A stretch of 64,000 nt of DNA from Paenibacillus radicibacter (GCF_024721995.1 NZ_JANQBC010000005.1:248001-312000); one strand, 5' to 3'; positions 33,700 through 45,083 are shown, counted from the stretch's first letter. The notes: generated by a model not told the origin, from the letters alone. A program made the numbers and translations.

Positions 33700-35187
33700 T
33701 TATTTCATCGTATCATCTTGTGGATGTAAGAAGGAAGGACGCTTTAATTTAGCAGGAACAGGTTTACGCACTAGAATATCTAGCAATGCTTTGCCATTGA
33801 ATGGAATGAGCGGCCAGAGGTAATGGGTGTTTAACGATTTCGTAAATAAAAGCAATAGGAACCAAAGTACACAGCCTATGATTAGCCCTGTAAGGTGGAG
33901 ACAAGCCACAAGAATGATCAGGGAAATTCGAACGAGCCTGGTGGCAAGTCCAAATTCATAGCTTGGTGTTGCGAATGTGCCGACCACGGAGATCGAGAAG
34001 AATAGGATAACTTCATGCGTCAGTATCCCGACTTCAACAGCGACTTGCCCAATCATAAGTGCAGCGACAAGCCCTAGTGCAGTGGCGAGCGAACTTGGGG
34101 TATGCACGGCTGCCATGCGTAAGGCGTCGATCCCGATCTCAATGAGAATAATCTGGAGAATGATCGGCATTAGCTGGGGCGTCTCTGGCAGCAAGAATTG
34201 CCATGCTTCAGGGAGTAAGTGTGGATCTAGTGCGAACAGCAACCATAAAGGAAGCAGGAAAATGGATGCGAGCATCGCTGCGAATCGTACCCAGCGCAAG
34301 TAAGCACCGATCACTGGCTTTTGCCGATATTCTTCTGCATGCTGCACATGGTGGAACATCGTAGTCGGTGTTATCATGACACTCGGCGATGTGTCCGTAT
34401 AGATAAGCACATGTCCTTCAAGAAGATGGATGGCTGCGACATCAGGCCGTTCTGTGTATCGAACAAGGGGGAACGGATTCCAGTTGTTTCCGAATACGAA
34501 TTCTTCAATTGTCTTATCTGCCATTGGCAGTCCGTCTACCTTGATTTCGCTAAGCTTACTGCGAATCGTCTCGACCAATTGTGGGTCTGCGATATCTTCC
34601 AAATACGAAATAACGACATCTGTCTTCGAACGTCTACCGACCTGTGTGTATTCCATTCGAAGTGAAGGATCACGAAGTCTGCGCCTTGTTAGGGCAGTAT
34701 TAAATACCATCGTTTCTGTAAAACCATCACGTGCCCCACGAACAACACGCTCCAGATCAGGTTCGTCAGGTGAGCGGGCAGGGTATGTTCTTGCATCGAT
34801 GACGAGCGCTTCATCAGCGCTTTCAACAAGAAGGACAAGAGGACCTGACAAGACGCTGGAGATAATCGTATCCATCTCTTTTACTTTATCCACTTCCAAG
34901 TACCCGATATAGGTATGGAGTAGCTTGGTGAGGGAATCGTTCGTAAACTCATCTTTTTGCAGATAAGATAAACGAGTCATAATGACATTCATAACATCGT
35001 CTTTGGCAAATCCATCGACGAAGAATAAACCGCATCGGACCCCTCCATAATTTAGCTCGCGATGAATGACATCGAAACTTTTGCCAACACCGAGGGCTTC
35101 ACGCAGGAAAGTAACATTTTCCGATAATGAGGTTGTGAGTTGTTGCTTAAGTTGCCCTTCACGGGCATTTGGATTACGCACGTTCAA
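33700..35187 (-). CDS. GerA family spore germination protein (SpoVAF/GerAA-like)
   Basis: A 495-residue protein with a soluble N-terminal half and about five or six membrane helices between residues 295 and 460 (PVIGAYLRWVRFAAML; MPIILQIILIEIGIDALRMAA). Motifs GFTETMVFNTALTRRRLRDPSL and LPMADKTIEEFVFGNNWNPFPLVRYTERPDV are standard for the family. GerAA and SpoVAF sit in the inner spore membrane; receptors need GerAB and GerAC, which are absent here, so this is either SpoVAF-like or an orphan subunit. A terminator follows, so it is monocistronic. Confidence 0.88.
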   Translation of the reverse strand: MNVRNPNAREGQLKQQLTTSLSENVTFLREALGVGKSFDVIHRELNYGGVRCGLFFVDGFAKDDVMNVIMTRLSYLQKDEFTNDSLTKLLHTYIGYLEVDKVKEMDTIISSVLSGPLVLLVESADEALVIDARTYPARSPDEPDLERVVRGARDGFTETMVFNTALTRRRLRDPSLRMEYTQVGRRSKTDVVISYLEDIADPQLVETIRSKLSEIKVDGLPMADKTIEEFVFGNNWNPFPLVRYTERPDVAAIHLLEGHVLIYTDTSPSVMITPTTMFHHVQHAEEYRQKPVIGAYLRWVRFAAMLASIFLLPLWLLFALDPHLLPEAWQFLLPETPQLMPIILQIILIEIGIDALRMAAVHTPSSLATALGLVAALMIGQVAVEVGILTHEVILFFSISVVGTFATPSYEFGLATRLVRISLIILVACLHLTGLIIGCVLWFLLLLFTKSLNTHYLWPLIPFNGKALLDILVRKPVPAKLKRPSFLHPQDDTMK

Positions 35188-35255
35188 TCCTCCAACTTGG
35201 ATTCTACTTTATTCAAGTTATTTCCAAATCATAGAGAGATAAACGCAAGTGTTAT

Positions 35256-36536
35256 TTAAAACTGCTGGGTATGAGCTGTTGGGCTGTGAGTAGGAAGCTC
35301 CTCGTTCTGTAGACTTTTCCGCAGCACGATCCCAATGAGTCCAGCTAGAACACTAATCCCACCTGCAACGATATACATGACCGCACTGCCCCATAAATCA
35401 ATAAGAATACCGCATAACAATACAGAAACACCGAATAAGGCGTAAATCAAAGTTGTTTCAGCTGATAGTACCTTCGGAAGCAGATCCACAGATACACTGC
35501 GCTGGATGAGCGTCGTTCGACTTGAAGTTCGAAGTTGAACCATCGGACCCATCGCAATGACAATAAGCAAGATCAATATTAAATTTGTGGTCATTGCAAA
35601 TATCATTGTCATCACGCCATAGCCGATCGTTCCGATAATCATGAAAATGGGCAGCTTACCATCGAGCTTTTTCACAAGGGCCATGACAATAAAACCACCA
35701 AGAATCGTACCTACAAAATAAGAAGCGTTAATGAATCCCCACCATGCATCGTTTTGATGCAGGACTTCTTGTACGAATACGAGTGTAAAGGCTCCGATCC
35801 AGATCGCTCCACATAAACCATCGATGATATCCATTACAAAAATCGTCCGCAGTCTGCGGTTGTTCCACAAGGCTGCCCAGCCTTCACGGATTGAATCCAT
35901 GCGGCTTGGTTTAGTAGAGGACGTGCTGCTTGTTTGTTGATTACTTGAAGCTGGATTAGAACTTGTATCCGTCAAATCCTTGATTTGTAATGTGAAGATA
36001 AGGGCAATTGCGTATAAAGCCGTAACGAGAGCAAGAGTGGGTGGTGATGAGAGGAAGGCAACCACGACTCCACCTATTCCCCATCCGCCGAATTGAACAA
36101 TCTGATTTACCGTAGAGAGGAAGGCGTTCGCCTTCAGCAACTTCTCATTCTCGACAAGTCGTGGTACAAGTGCATTCTGAGCAGGTGCTGTCCACCCATC
36201 GAAGAACGAGATGATGGCGATAATGAGTAGCACCACCCAAAGTGTGCTAGGACTCAAGAATTGCCAAGCGAATAAGGCTAGAACAGTGAATAGGACAAGC
36301 TGTATGGTTTGAGATAGGCGCATCACGGCTGTTAGTCTGTATTTGGCAAGTATGAGTGGGGCAAGAAAACCGCCAACACTCTGACTTAACACACGACACA
36401 AGGGGATAAGAGCAGTGAATGTGGCCGAACCACTAATGCTATACATCATCGTGACTAGGGCAATAACATATAGGATATCTGCGGTATTAGATAAAGTCTG
36501 CCCCATCCACAAGGAACGAAAGGAACGCTGAAGCAT
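35256..36536 (-). CDS. MFS transporter (drug-efflux type)
   Basis: A 426-residue protein with about 12 membrane helices and a central cytosolic loop near residues 190-215 that is rich in Ser, Gln and Thr. The SFFDGWTAPAQNALVPRLV segment between helices 4 and 5 is typical of the MFS_3/EntS-like and macrolide-efflux group. Substrate unknown. GGAGG precedes ATG 36536. The preceding intergenic stretch is AT-rich. Confidence 0.85.
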   Translation of the reverse strand: MLQRSFRSLWMGQTLSNTADILYVIALVTMMYSISGSATFTALIPLCRVLSQSVGGFLAPLILAKYRLTAVMRLSQTIQLVLFTVLALFAWQFLSPSTLWVVLLIIAIISFFDGWTAPAQNALVPRLVENEKLLKANAFLSTVNQIVQFGGWGIGGVVVAFLSSPPTLALVTALYAIALIFTLQIKDLTDTSSNPASSNQQTSSTSSTKPSRMDSIREGWAALWNNRRLRTIFVMDIIDGLCGAIWIGAFTLVFVQEVLHQNDAWWGFINASYFVGTILGGFIVMALVKKLDGKLPIFMIIGTIGYGVMTMIFAMTTNLILILLIVIAMGPMVQLRTSSRTTLIQRSVSVDLLPKVLSAETTLIYALFGVSVLLCGILIDLWGSAVMYIVAGGISVLAGLIGIVLRKSLQNEELPTHSPTAHTQQF

Positions 36537-36612
36537 GCTGTGAAAACCTCCGCATCTAATTTTTAATAATATTCAGATAATAATTCTTCTAAATAAGATG
36601 ATATCCTGCTTA

Positions 36613-36653
36613 TAAAAAAAAGAACTTGAAGCGTAAACTGCTCCAAGTCCTTC
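36613..36653 (-). terminator. Minus-strand terminator of the ABC-F gene
   Basis: On the minus strand, GGACTTGGAGC pairs with GCTTCAAGTTC and is followed by eight Ts. It is separated from the ABC-F stop codon by the inverted-repeat element at 36662-36833. Confidence 0.8.
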
Positions 36654-36661
36654 TATGGTTA

Positions 36662-36833
36662 AAGAGTGTGTTCAAAAAGTTTAACGGAAGAGAAAAAAAT
36701 GCACTGTAGGAACGAAGTGATCGCCTTTGAAATCGTGAAACATCCACCTAGTCTAATCAAAAATTTCACGATTGAGACAGCGACTGGAAGTGCTTTTTTT
36801 CTCTGCAGTGACCTAACTTTTGAACACACTCTT
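36662..36833. repeat. Inverted-repeat element, copy B (MITE-like, fullest copy)
   Basis: AAGAGTGTGTTCAAAA at the left end is matched by its exact complement at the right end, and imperfect pairing continues for about 43 bases, including AGAGAAAAAA and TTTTTTCTCT. The core carries AGGAACGAAGTG, TCGCCTTTGAAATCGTGAAA, a loop, then TTTCACGATTGAGACAGCGA. It lies between the ABC-F stop codon and its terminator. No long open frame is present. Confidence 0.85.
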
Positions 36834-36841
36834 AAAGTCAG

Positions 36842-38827
36842 CTATTCCATCATGGATTCCCATTCGGCATAGAGACCTTCTAGTTCCGTCTTCTTCGTGT
36901 CCATAAGTGCGGTCTTCTCGCCAAGCAGGACATAGTCGTTGAATACGGCTTCATCCGCCATCTCCGCCTCAAGTAGCTCAACATCCGCTTCTAGCTGCGC
37001 AATGTTCGCTTCAAGCGCCTCAAGTCGGCGCTGCTTGCTCCGTGCATCGCGCTGTGCCTGTTTACTTGCTTCGTAATCGTTCTTCTTCTCCTCAGGTGCC
37101 GTGCTTGCATTGCTTGATGTAGGTGCAGCTCCACTTGCTCGCGTACCCGTGCTTGTACTTGGCGCTGACGCCTGCATCTCCGCAAGCTCTGCTTTCTTCT
37201 CGATCAAGTCGTCATAGTTGCCGAAGAACACTTGAACGCCGTCTGCGGACAGCTCCAGCATGCTTTCAGCCATTTTATTTAAGAAATAACGGTCATGGGA
37301 AATGAACAACAAAGTGCCTTCGTAGTCGATCAGTGCGGACTCAAGAACTTCTTTTGCATACAAGTCCAGATGGTTCGTCGGCTCATCGAGTATGAGGACG
37401 TTCGCTTTAAGCAGCATTAGCTTAGCAAGCGCAACACGTGCTTTTTCTCCGCCGCTTAAAGAGCTGATCTTCTTAAATACATCTTCGCCTGAGAATAAGA
37501 AGTTGCCTAGCACCGTACGAATACGCGCTTCTTCAATGTGTGGGAACGCATTCCATAGTTCATCGAGTACCGAGTTGCTTGGATTTAAATGTTTCTGTTC
37601 TTGATCGTAGAAACCGATCTTTACATTCGTTCCCCAATTAATGACGCCAAAGTCTTGCTTATGATCGCCAGTAAGGGTACGCAGAAGCGTTGTTTTACCA
37701 ACACCATTCGGACCGATTAGCGCTGCTGTGATCCCGCGTTTCAGTTCAAAATTCACATCACGAATGAGGACGCGGCGCTCTTGATCCGAAGCCTCACCAG
37801 GACGAGCCTGTACAGATACTTGGAGATTCCTTACTTCGAGTACATCTTTACCCGATGTGATGTCGGTTTCAAAGGAGAAGCTTGCGCGCTTCAAATCGCC
37901 CATCGGCTTATCTAAGCGATCCATCTTCTCAAGTGCCTTACGACGGCTTTGTGCTCGCTTGGTCGTCGTGGCACGAACGATATTTTTCTGGACGAATTCT
38001 TCCATCTTCGCAATTTCGGTCTGCTGCTTCTCATAATGACGCATTTGAATGTCGTATTCAGCTGCCTTAATCTCAATAAATCGAGAATAGTTGCCCGTGT
38101 AGCGTTTGGAGCTTGTCCGTTCGATCTCATAAATCGCGGTCACAAGAGCGTCCAAGAAGTAACGGTCGTGAGAAACGACGAGAATTGCACCTGGATAGCC
38201 TCTTAGATAGCCTTCGAGCCATGTAAGTGTCGGAATGTCCAAATGGTTCGTCGGCTCATCGAGAATAAGCAGATCCGGTTCTTCGAGTAACATCTTGGCA
38301 AGAGCAAGTCGTGTCTTCTGACCGCCACTCAGCGTATGAATCGGAGTATCAGGGGCAAATTGCCCAAAGCCCATCCCGTGAAGGACACCACGAATTTTCG
38401 CTTCCATTTCATAGCCGCCATGCTGCTTGAACCATTCCGATTTAACCGCATAGCGATTCATCGTTTCTTCGTAGCGTTTTTCATTTTCAAGCAAAGCAGG
38501 GTCAGACATCAGCTGTTCCAGCTCGCGAATTTCTTTTTCAACTTCAATTAATGCGGTAAAGACAGTCCGCATCTCATTCCAGATGGAGCGATCGGTGTTT
38601 AATCCTGAATTTTGACGTAAATAACCGACTCTCGTTTCCTTCGCTTTAAAAATATCGCCGGCATCATAAGATAACTCACCTGCAATGACTTGCAGCAAAG
38701 TGGATTTACCCGCACCATTCACACCGACAAGTCCGATGCGCTCGCGATCTTCAATTTGTAACGTTATATTGGAAAGCACAGGTGTAACCCCGAAGCTTTT
38801 ACTTAAATTACTCACTTGCAAAAGCAT
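36842..38827 (-). CDS. ABC-F family ATPase (YdiF-like)
   Basis: A 661-residue protein with two ABC domains and no membrane part. Walker A loops are GVNGAGKST and GPNGVGKTT; signatures are LSGGQKTRLALAKMLL and LSGGEKARVALAKLMLL; the linker between them is the ribosome-contacting arm. A C-terminal coiled coil rich in Glu/Ala/Lys (about 585-661) is preceded by a Ser/Thr/Ala-rich stretch. ABC-F proteins act on ribosomes. GGAGG is 10 bases before ATG 38827. In B. subtilis ydiF also lies near gcp/tsaD. Confidence 0.9.
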   Translation of the reverse strand: MLLQVSNLSKSFGVTPVLSNITLQIEDRERIGLVGVNGAGKSTLLQVIAGELSYDAGDIFKAKETRVGYLRQNSGLNTDRSIWNEMRTVFTALIEVEKEIRELEQLMSDPALLENEKRYEETMNRYAVKSEWFKQHGGYEMEAKIRGVLHGMGFGQFAPDTPIHTLSGGQKTRLALAKMLLEEPDLLILDEPTNHLDIPTLTWLEGYLRGYPGAILVVSHDRYFLDALVTAIYEIERTSSKRYTGNYSRFIEIKAAEYDIQMRHYEKQQTEIAKMEEFVQKNIVRATTTKRAQSRRKALEKMDRLDKPMGDLKRASFSFETDITSGKDVLEVRNLQVSVQARPGEASDQERRVLIRDVNFELKRGITAALIGPNGVGKTTLLRTLTGDHKQDFGVINWGTNVKIGFYDQEQKHLNPSNSVLDELWNAFPHIEEARIRTVLGNFLFSGEDVFKKISSLSGGEKARVALAKLMLLKANVLILDEPTNHLDLYAKEVLESALIDYEGTLLFISHDRYFLNKMAESMLELSADGVQVFFGNYDDLIEKKAELAEMQASAPSTSTGTRASGAAPTSSNASTAPEEKKNDYEASKQAQRDARSKQRRLEALEANIAQLEADVELLEAEMADEAVFNDYVLLGEKTALMDTKKTELEGLYAEWESMME

Positions 38828-39019
38828 GTACAATAACCTCCTAATGAATGACCCTTACATTATCTTTTACCAGTGTACAGGAAATTGAATCGATTCTAAA
38901 GTCCAAAAACTTTTCTATTTTTTTCGTACCTTTTTCCGAACATAAGTTTTTGTTTCAAGCACCTTCCTATGATAGAATGGACATAAGTAGGCTAATATTT
39001 CAATGAGAGGCTGCCCTTT

Positions 39020-39667
39020 ATGAATATCAAAGAGCGCAAAATAGCCCTTCGTAAAGACGTTGAGACGCTGCGATCGGGATTATCGGAATCACAAAGACGT
39101 GAAAAAGAACAGCTTATTAATGCTGGCATTCTGGCACAGTGTGAACAAGTATTTGCATCTCGTGCAATACACACAAGTCAGCAAGCTCAGCCTGTACTGT
39201 CAGATGGAGCGCTATTTACCTATATGCCATATCGAAGTGAGCCGGATGTAACGCCAGTCATGGAATGGTGTTGGGAGCGCGGTATATGTGTGCTTCTACC
39301 TCGTGTAATTAAAGGCACGAAGGATATGCAATTGCATGCGGTGACGAGTTACAACGATTTGGAGACAGGTGCATGGGGAATTCGTGAACCGCTAACATCA
39401 CTACCACAGGTTAATAATTTGTCGAGTATTCGGATGATTCTTGTCCCTGGACTCGCTTTTGATAAAAGAAATGGTCGACTTGGATACGGCGGCGGTTTCT
39501 ATGATCGTTTCGTCCGTAAATTTAACGATTTGAAGCTAACACCTCCACGTGTTGTTGCTGGGGCGTTTGATGCACAGATCGTTGATGAAGTGCCGATGTC
39601 TTGGCATGATTTTCGCATTGATTGTGTAATCACGGAGTCATCTGTTCGAACGATTGATGGCAAGTAA
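39020..39667 (+). CDS. 5-formyltetrahydrofolate cyclo-ligase
   Basis: A 215-residue enzyme. The [24 protein letters not shown]-terminal block and the C-terminal [24 protein letters not shown] signature (Gly-rich phosphate loop near residue 155) identify it. It converts 5-formyl-THF to 5,10-methenyl-THF using ATP. It is slightly longer than usual because of extra residues near 52-65. It is followed closely by moaC. Confidence 0.92.
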   Translation: MNIKERKIALRKDVETLRSGLSESQRREKEQLINAGILAQCEQVFASRAIHTSQQAQPVLSDGALFTYMPYRSEPDVTPVMEWCWERGICVLLPRVIKGTKDMQLHAVTSYNDLETGAWGIREPLTSLPQVNNLSSIRMILVPGLAFDKRNGRLGYGGGFYDRFVRKFNDLKLTPPRVVAGAFDAQIVDEVPMSWHDFRIDCVITESSVRTIDGK

Positions 39668-39699
39668 TAGATGGAATGTTGGATGGGAGGGGGAGCAGC

Positions 39700-40185
39700 G
39701 TGCAAGACTCGAGTTTAACCCATTTTAACGAACAAGGACGAGCAAGAATGGTTGATATTTCGGAAAAGGATATCTCATCGCGCTCGGCAACGGCCGGCAC
39801 GAAACTGATCATGCAGCCAGAGACGCTGGCTCTCATTAAGCAAGGCGGAATGAAGAAGGGCGACGTGATGGCTGTCGCGCAAGTGGCTGGGATTATGGCA
39901 GCGAAGAAAACGTCGGATTGGATTCCGATGTGTCATCCGATTCCGCTAACGGGAATTGATATTATTTTTCATGACAACGGTGTAAATGAACTTTATATAG
40001 AAGCAACTGTGAAGACAACAGGTAAGACAGGCGTAGAGATGGAAGCCTTAACCGCTGTATCTGCAGCAGCACTAACGGTTTATGATATGTGCAAAGCGGT
40101 AGAGAAGGCGATGATCATAGGCCCTACGATGTTACTGACCAAAACCGGAGGCAAAAACGGAGATTTTCACAGAAAAGATACATGA
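39700..40185 (+). CDS. moaC: Cyclic pyranopterin monophosphate synthase MoaC
   Basis: A 161-residue protein containing [16 protein letters not shown], the [27 protein letters not shown] core, and [28 protein letters not shown], which are the family signatures. With MoaA it forms cyclic pyranopterin phosphate from GTP. GTG 39700 is chosen because AGGGGGAG precedes it and gives the standard length. moaA is not in the window. Confidence 0.93.
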   Translation: MQDSSLTHFNEQGRARMVDISEKDISSRSATAGTKLIMQPETLALIKQGGMKKGDVMAVAQVAGIMAAKKTSDWIPMCHPIPLTGIDIIFHDNGVNELYIEATVKTTGKTGVEMEALTAVSAAALTVYDMCKAVEKAMIIGPTMLLTKTGGKNGDFHRKDT

Positions 40186-40229
40186 TCTTCCTAAAAATTT
40201 TGATACAGTAGAAGGGAGAGGTGACGCTT

Positions 40230-40718
40230 ATGCGTTGGAGAGTTGCCATTTTGACCAGTAGCGACCGCGGATCTCGGGGCGAACGGGAAGACACAAGTGC
40301 TCAAGTGATTCGTGAGCTTGTGGAAGAAGAATTGAACGGGGAAATTGTGGAATATCGCATTGTCCCTGATGAGACGGATGAAATTATGGCTGCACTTATT
40401 GAGATGGCCGATTATTTTGAAGCGGATTTAATTCTAACAACAGGTGGGACTGGACTAAGTCCAAGAGATGTGACGCCAGAAGCGACACTTAACGTAGTCG
40501 ATCGTGAAGCGCCTGGTTTTGCTGAAGCGATGCGCGCGAAGTCGATGGAGAAGACGCCTCGTGCAATGTTGTCCCGTGCAGTAGCAGGGATTCGTGGCAA
40601 GACACTCATCTTGAACTTACCAGGTTCTCCGCAAGGTGTGAACGAGAATTTGGCAGCCGTAATCGATGTATTACCGCACGCGCTTGGCATTCTCACAGGT
40701 AGAGAAGGAGAGCACTAG
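40230..40718 (+). CDS. Molybdopterin adenylyltransferase (MogA/MoaB family)
   Basis: A 162-residue MoCF_biosynth domain. Conserved are ILTSSDRGSRGEREDTSAQVI, LILTTGGTGLSPRDVTPEAT and LNLPGSPQGVNENL. It adenylates molybdopterin before metal insertion. ATG 40230 lies 8 bases from GGGAGAGG. It is followed after 2 bases by a second molybdopterin-binding protein. Confidence 0.88.
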   Translation: MRWRVAILTSSDRGSRGEREDTSAQVIRELVEEELNGEIVEYRIVPDETDEIMAALIEMADYFEADLILTTGGTGLSPRDVTPEATLNVVDREAPGFAEAMRAKSMEKTPRAMLSRAVAGIRGKTLILNLPGSPQGVNENLAAVIDVLPHALGILTGREGEH

Positions 40719-40720
40719 CC

Positions 40721-41731
40721 ATGAGTCAGATGGAAATGCTTCGGGAAGTGAAGGTCGAAGATGCGATTGGGTTGCGACTTTCGCATGACTTAACGCAGAT
40801 TATTCCCGGACAATTCAAAGGCAGATTGTTTACCAAGGGGCATGTCGTTCGCGAAGAGGATATTCCTGCTCTATTATCGATCGGAAAAGAACATATTTAT
40901 GTGATGGATTTAGCGCCGGGTTATGTGCATGAAGATGATGCAGCTCGGCGCTTAGCTGCAGCTTTTGCAGGAGAAGGACTTACACTGAGTTCACCGCATG
41001 AAGGAAAAGTTGCAATCAAGGTAGCGATTGATGGGCTTGCTAAGATTAACGAGGCGTTCGTACATGAAGTGAATACACATGAGCAATTGATCATGTCTAC
41101 GGTACATACGAATAAGATAGTGAAAGCGGGGCAATCGCTTGTTGGAACAAGGATTATTCCGCTATTTATTGAGGAATCGAAGATCGAGGCGATTGAGCAG
41201 CTTGCGCAGCAGTATCGAGATCGTGGCGAATCCCTTGTAGAGGTGAAACCTTTTTCCCAATTGAAAGTCGGGCTTATTACTACAGGTAGTGAAGTTTTCA
41301 AGGGACGGATTACGGATAAATTCGGACCTATTGTAATTGATAAGGTTGCTGCGCTCGGGAGTACGGTGGTAAGTCAGGTGCTAACCCCAGATGATAAATC
41401 GGTGATTGTGGAGGAAATCCGCAAGTTTGCAGCGCAAGGTGTAGACGTAATCTTGCTGACAGGCGGAATGTCCGTTGATCCCGATGATCGAACACCGGGT
41501 GCAATTCGCGAAGCAGCTACACATGTGATTTCTTATGGCACACCGATGTTACCTGGTTCCATGTTAATGATGGCTTATCTAGATGAGATTGCAATCATGG
41601 GACTTCCGGGATGTGTAATGCATGATCCGTTTACTTCGTTTGATGTATTGTTCCCACGAATTTGTGCGGGAGAGAAAATTGTGCGCAGCGACATTTCGAC
41701 CATGGGTTATGGCGGTATGTTAGGTTGCTAG
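40721..41731 (+). CDS. Molybdopterin-binding protein (MoeA/CinA-like C-terminal domain)
   Basis: A 336-residue protein. The N-terminal half (residues about 1-175) has an RLSHDLTQIIPGQFKGRLFTKGHVV start unlike MoeA; the C-terminal half is a MoCF domain with LITTGSEVFKGRI, LLTGGMSVDPDDRTPGAI and GLPGCVMHDPFTSFD. It likely takes part in molybdenum cofactor assembly or in sensing the cofactor. It ends GYGGMLGC with a terminal Cys. It is the third gene in the moaC-mogA-like run and precedes tatAC, which exports folded cofactor-loaded enzymes. Confidence 0.8.
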   Translation: MSQMEMLREVKVEDAIGLRLSHDLTQIIPGQFKGRLFTKGHVVREEDIPALLSIGKEHIYVMDLAPGYVHEDDAARRLAAAFAGEGLTLSSPHEGKVAIKVAIDGLAKINEAFVHEVNTHEQLIMSTVHTNKIVKAGQSLVGTRIIPLFIEESKIEAIEQLAQQYRDRGESLVEVKPFSQLKVGLITTGSEVFKGRITDKFGPIVIDKVAALGSTVVSQVLTPDDKSVIVEEIRKFAAQGVDVILLTGGMSVDPDDRTPGAIREAATHVISYGTPMLPGSMLMMAYLDEIAIMGLPGCVMHDPFTSFDVLFPRICAGEKIVRSDISTMGYGGMLGC

Positions 41732-41793
41732 GTTCATATGTAACTGACAATTCATTGTTTTTATATTTTTTAATATAGCGAGGTGAGAATGAT

Positions 41794-42090
41794 ATGGGTT
41801 CCATTGGCTTTACAGAATTTTTATTAATCGGAATTGTATTGCTTTTATTATTCGGTCCGAAGAAGCTTCCTGAGCTTGGTCGTGCGTTCGGTAAAACGCT
41901 GCGCGAATTTAAGAATGGCGCTCGCAACATGATGGAAGAGGATACGGTGACAACTACACCTGCTCCTGCGACTGCCCCGATTCAGCAAGTAGCAGCTCAG
42001 ACAGAGTATGTCGCTGCACCTGCTGCTCAGAGTGCGCAAGCATCGGAAGCAAGAGTGCGTACACCGGATTCCAGACGTTTACCTGATTAA
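41794..42090 (+). CDS. tatA: Sec-independent translocase protein TatA
   Basis: A 98-residue protein with a short membrane helix (FLLIGIVLLLLFGPKKLPELG, including the FGPKKLPELG hinge) followed by an amphipathic helix (GRAFGKTLREFKNGA) and an Ala/Pro/Gln-rich polar tail. TatA forms the pore for folded protein export with TatC. AGGTGAG precedes the ATG. Confidence 0.92.
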   Translation: MGSIGFTEFLLIGIVLLLLFGPKKLPELGRAFGKTLREFKNGARNMMEEDTVTTTPAPATAPIQQVAAQTEYVAAPAAQSAQASEARVRTPDSRRLPD

Positions 42091-42133
42091 GAGGATAATG
42101 AACGAAAGCAGTTCATAAGGTAGGTTGATAACT

Positions 42134-42892
42134 ATGAGTAGTGATAAAGATATGGCGTTATTCGATCATATTGGCGAGCTTCGCAAGCGCCTGATTTGGG
42201 TGCTCGTCTTTTTAATTATTGGTATGGCTGTGGGGCTGTATATCGCCAAGCCTGTTCTTCTGTATCTACAGCAACTTCCACCAGCAAATGGCATGAAGTG
42301 GCATGTGTTCTCGCCCTGGGATTCTTTGCGACTGTATATGAGCTTTGCGCTTGTGATCGGCTTCATCGTGACGATGCCTGTGCTCATGTATCATCTGTGG
42401 GCTTTCGTTAGCCCTGGGCTTCGTGATGTGGAGCGAGGAGCAGCGCTCATGTATATGCCGTTTGCGGTCGTGTTGTACTTACTGGGGCTTGCTTTCGGTT
42501 ATTTTGTCGTATTTAAAATGGCCTTTCACTTCTCAACATCGATTGCTGGCAATCTGCAAGTGGAAGAAACATACGGAGCAGCGCAGTATTTCTCCTTCAT
42601 GTTTAACATTATTATTCCACTGTCGATCTTGTTTGAATTACCGATCGTAGTCATGTTCCTAACGAAAATTAGGCTACTGAACCCGGCTAGATTAGCGAAA
42701 TTCCGCAAACTCGCTTATATGGTGCTTGTCATCTTGGCTGCGGTGATCACACCGCCTGATGCGATATCTGCGATCTTGGTATTCGTACCGATGGTGGTGC
42801 TGTATGAGTTTTCGGTGTTGTTATCGGGAATCATTCATCGTAAGCAATTAGTGGTGGATGCAGCATGGGAACAAGAATATGGCGCGAAATAA
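42134..42892 (+). CDS. tatC: Sec-independent translocase protein TatC
   Basis: A 252-residue protein with six membrane helices. The N-terminal HIGELRKRLIW motif, which contacts the twin-arginine signal, and the FVSPGLRDVERG loop are conserved. ATG 42134 follows AGGTAGG. With TatA it makes a minimal TatAC system typical of Gram-positive bacteria. Confidence 0.92.
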   Translation: MSSDKDMALFDHIGELRKRLIWVLVFLIIGMAVGLYIAKPVLLYLQQLPPANGMKWHVFSPWDSLRLYMSFALVIGFIVTMPVLMYHLWAFVSPGLRDVERGAALMYMPFAVVLYLLGLAFGYFVVFKMAFHFSTSIAGNLQVEETYGAAQYFSFMFNIIIPLSILFELPIVVMFLTKIRLLNPARLAKFRKLAYMVLVILAAVITPPDAISAILVFVPMVVLYEFSVLLSGIIHRKQLVVDAAWEQEYGAK

Positions 42893-42898
42893 AGAAAG

Positions 42899-42926
42899 AA
42901 GCCTCGCTTAGCAGCGCAGGCTTTTT
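42899..42926 (+). terminator. Rho-independent terminator after tatC
   Basis: AAGCCTCGC and GCGCAGGCTT pair with one bulge around TTAGCA, followed by TTTTT. Confidence 0.8.
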
Positions 42927-42976
42927 CACGTATATAGGCTGATTATGGAAAAATGTAAAAAACTCCGTAAAGCCAC

Positions 42977-43005
42977 TTGCAAAACGAGCTGGAAATCAGT
43001 ATCAT
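42977..43005 (+). promoter_or_regulatory. SigA-type promoter of groESL
   Basis: TTGCAA (42977-42982), a 17-base spacer and TATCAT (43000-43005). The CIRCE operator follows 11 bases later, covering the expected transcription start. Confidence 0.6.
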
Positions 43006-43016
43006 AAAAAGTGTTG

Positions 43017-43043
43017 TTAGCACTTGGAGAGTCCGAGTGCTAA
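43017..43043 (+). promoter_or_regulatory. CIRCE operator (HrcA binding site)
   Basis: TTAGCACTT-N9-GAGTGCTAA matches the CIRCE consensus TTAGCACTC-N9-GAGTGCTAA with one mismatch and the exact 9-base spacer. HrcA represses groESL here and is released on heat stress. Confidence 0.95.
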
Positions 43044-43093
43044 GCACTCTACTAATAAAATTAATCAACATTTCTAAAGGAGGCTATTTTCAC

Positions 43094-43378
43094 ATGATCA
43101 GACCGTTAGGAGATCGCGTAGTACTTGAAGCCATTGCTAAAGAGGAGACAACTGCAAGTGGCATCTTTCTTCCAGATACAGCGAAAGAAAAGCCGCAAGA
43201 AGGTAAAGTTGTTGCTGTAGGCAACGGCGCACTGAACAAAGATGGAGAGCGTCTTCCACTAGAAGTGAAAGAAGGCGACCGTGTTATTTTCTCCAAATAC
43301 GCAGGTACAGAAGTGAAATTCGAAGGTCGCGAGCTATTGATTATGCGTGAAAGCGACATTCTTGCTGTATTAGCTTAA
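43094..43378 (+). CDS. groES: Co-chaperonin GroES
   Basis: A 94-residue Cpn10 starting [18 protein letters not shown] with the mobile loop [16 protein letters not shown] (residues 17-32) and the C-terminal REL...RESDILA strand. It caps GroEL during folding. AAAGGAGG lies 10 bases before ATG 43094. A longer in-frame ATG at 42977 overlaps the promoter and is excluded. Confidence 0.97.
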   Translation: MIRPLGDRVVLEAIAKEETTASGIFLPDTAKEKPQEGKVVAVGNGALNKDGERLPLEVKEGDRVIFSKYAGTEVKFEGRELLIMRESDILAVLA

Positions 43379-43413
43379 ATATTAATTCGTGAATCGAAAT
43401 AAATAATACATGA

Positions 43414-45083
<1,670 letters not shown>

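Noticed and set aside
42977-43093. Longer GroES start overlapping the promoter
   Set aside because: It would place translation over the -35, the -10 and the CIRCE operator. ATG 43094 has AAAGGAGG and the canonical MIRPLGDR start.
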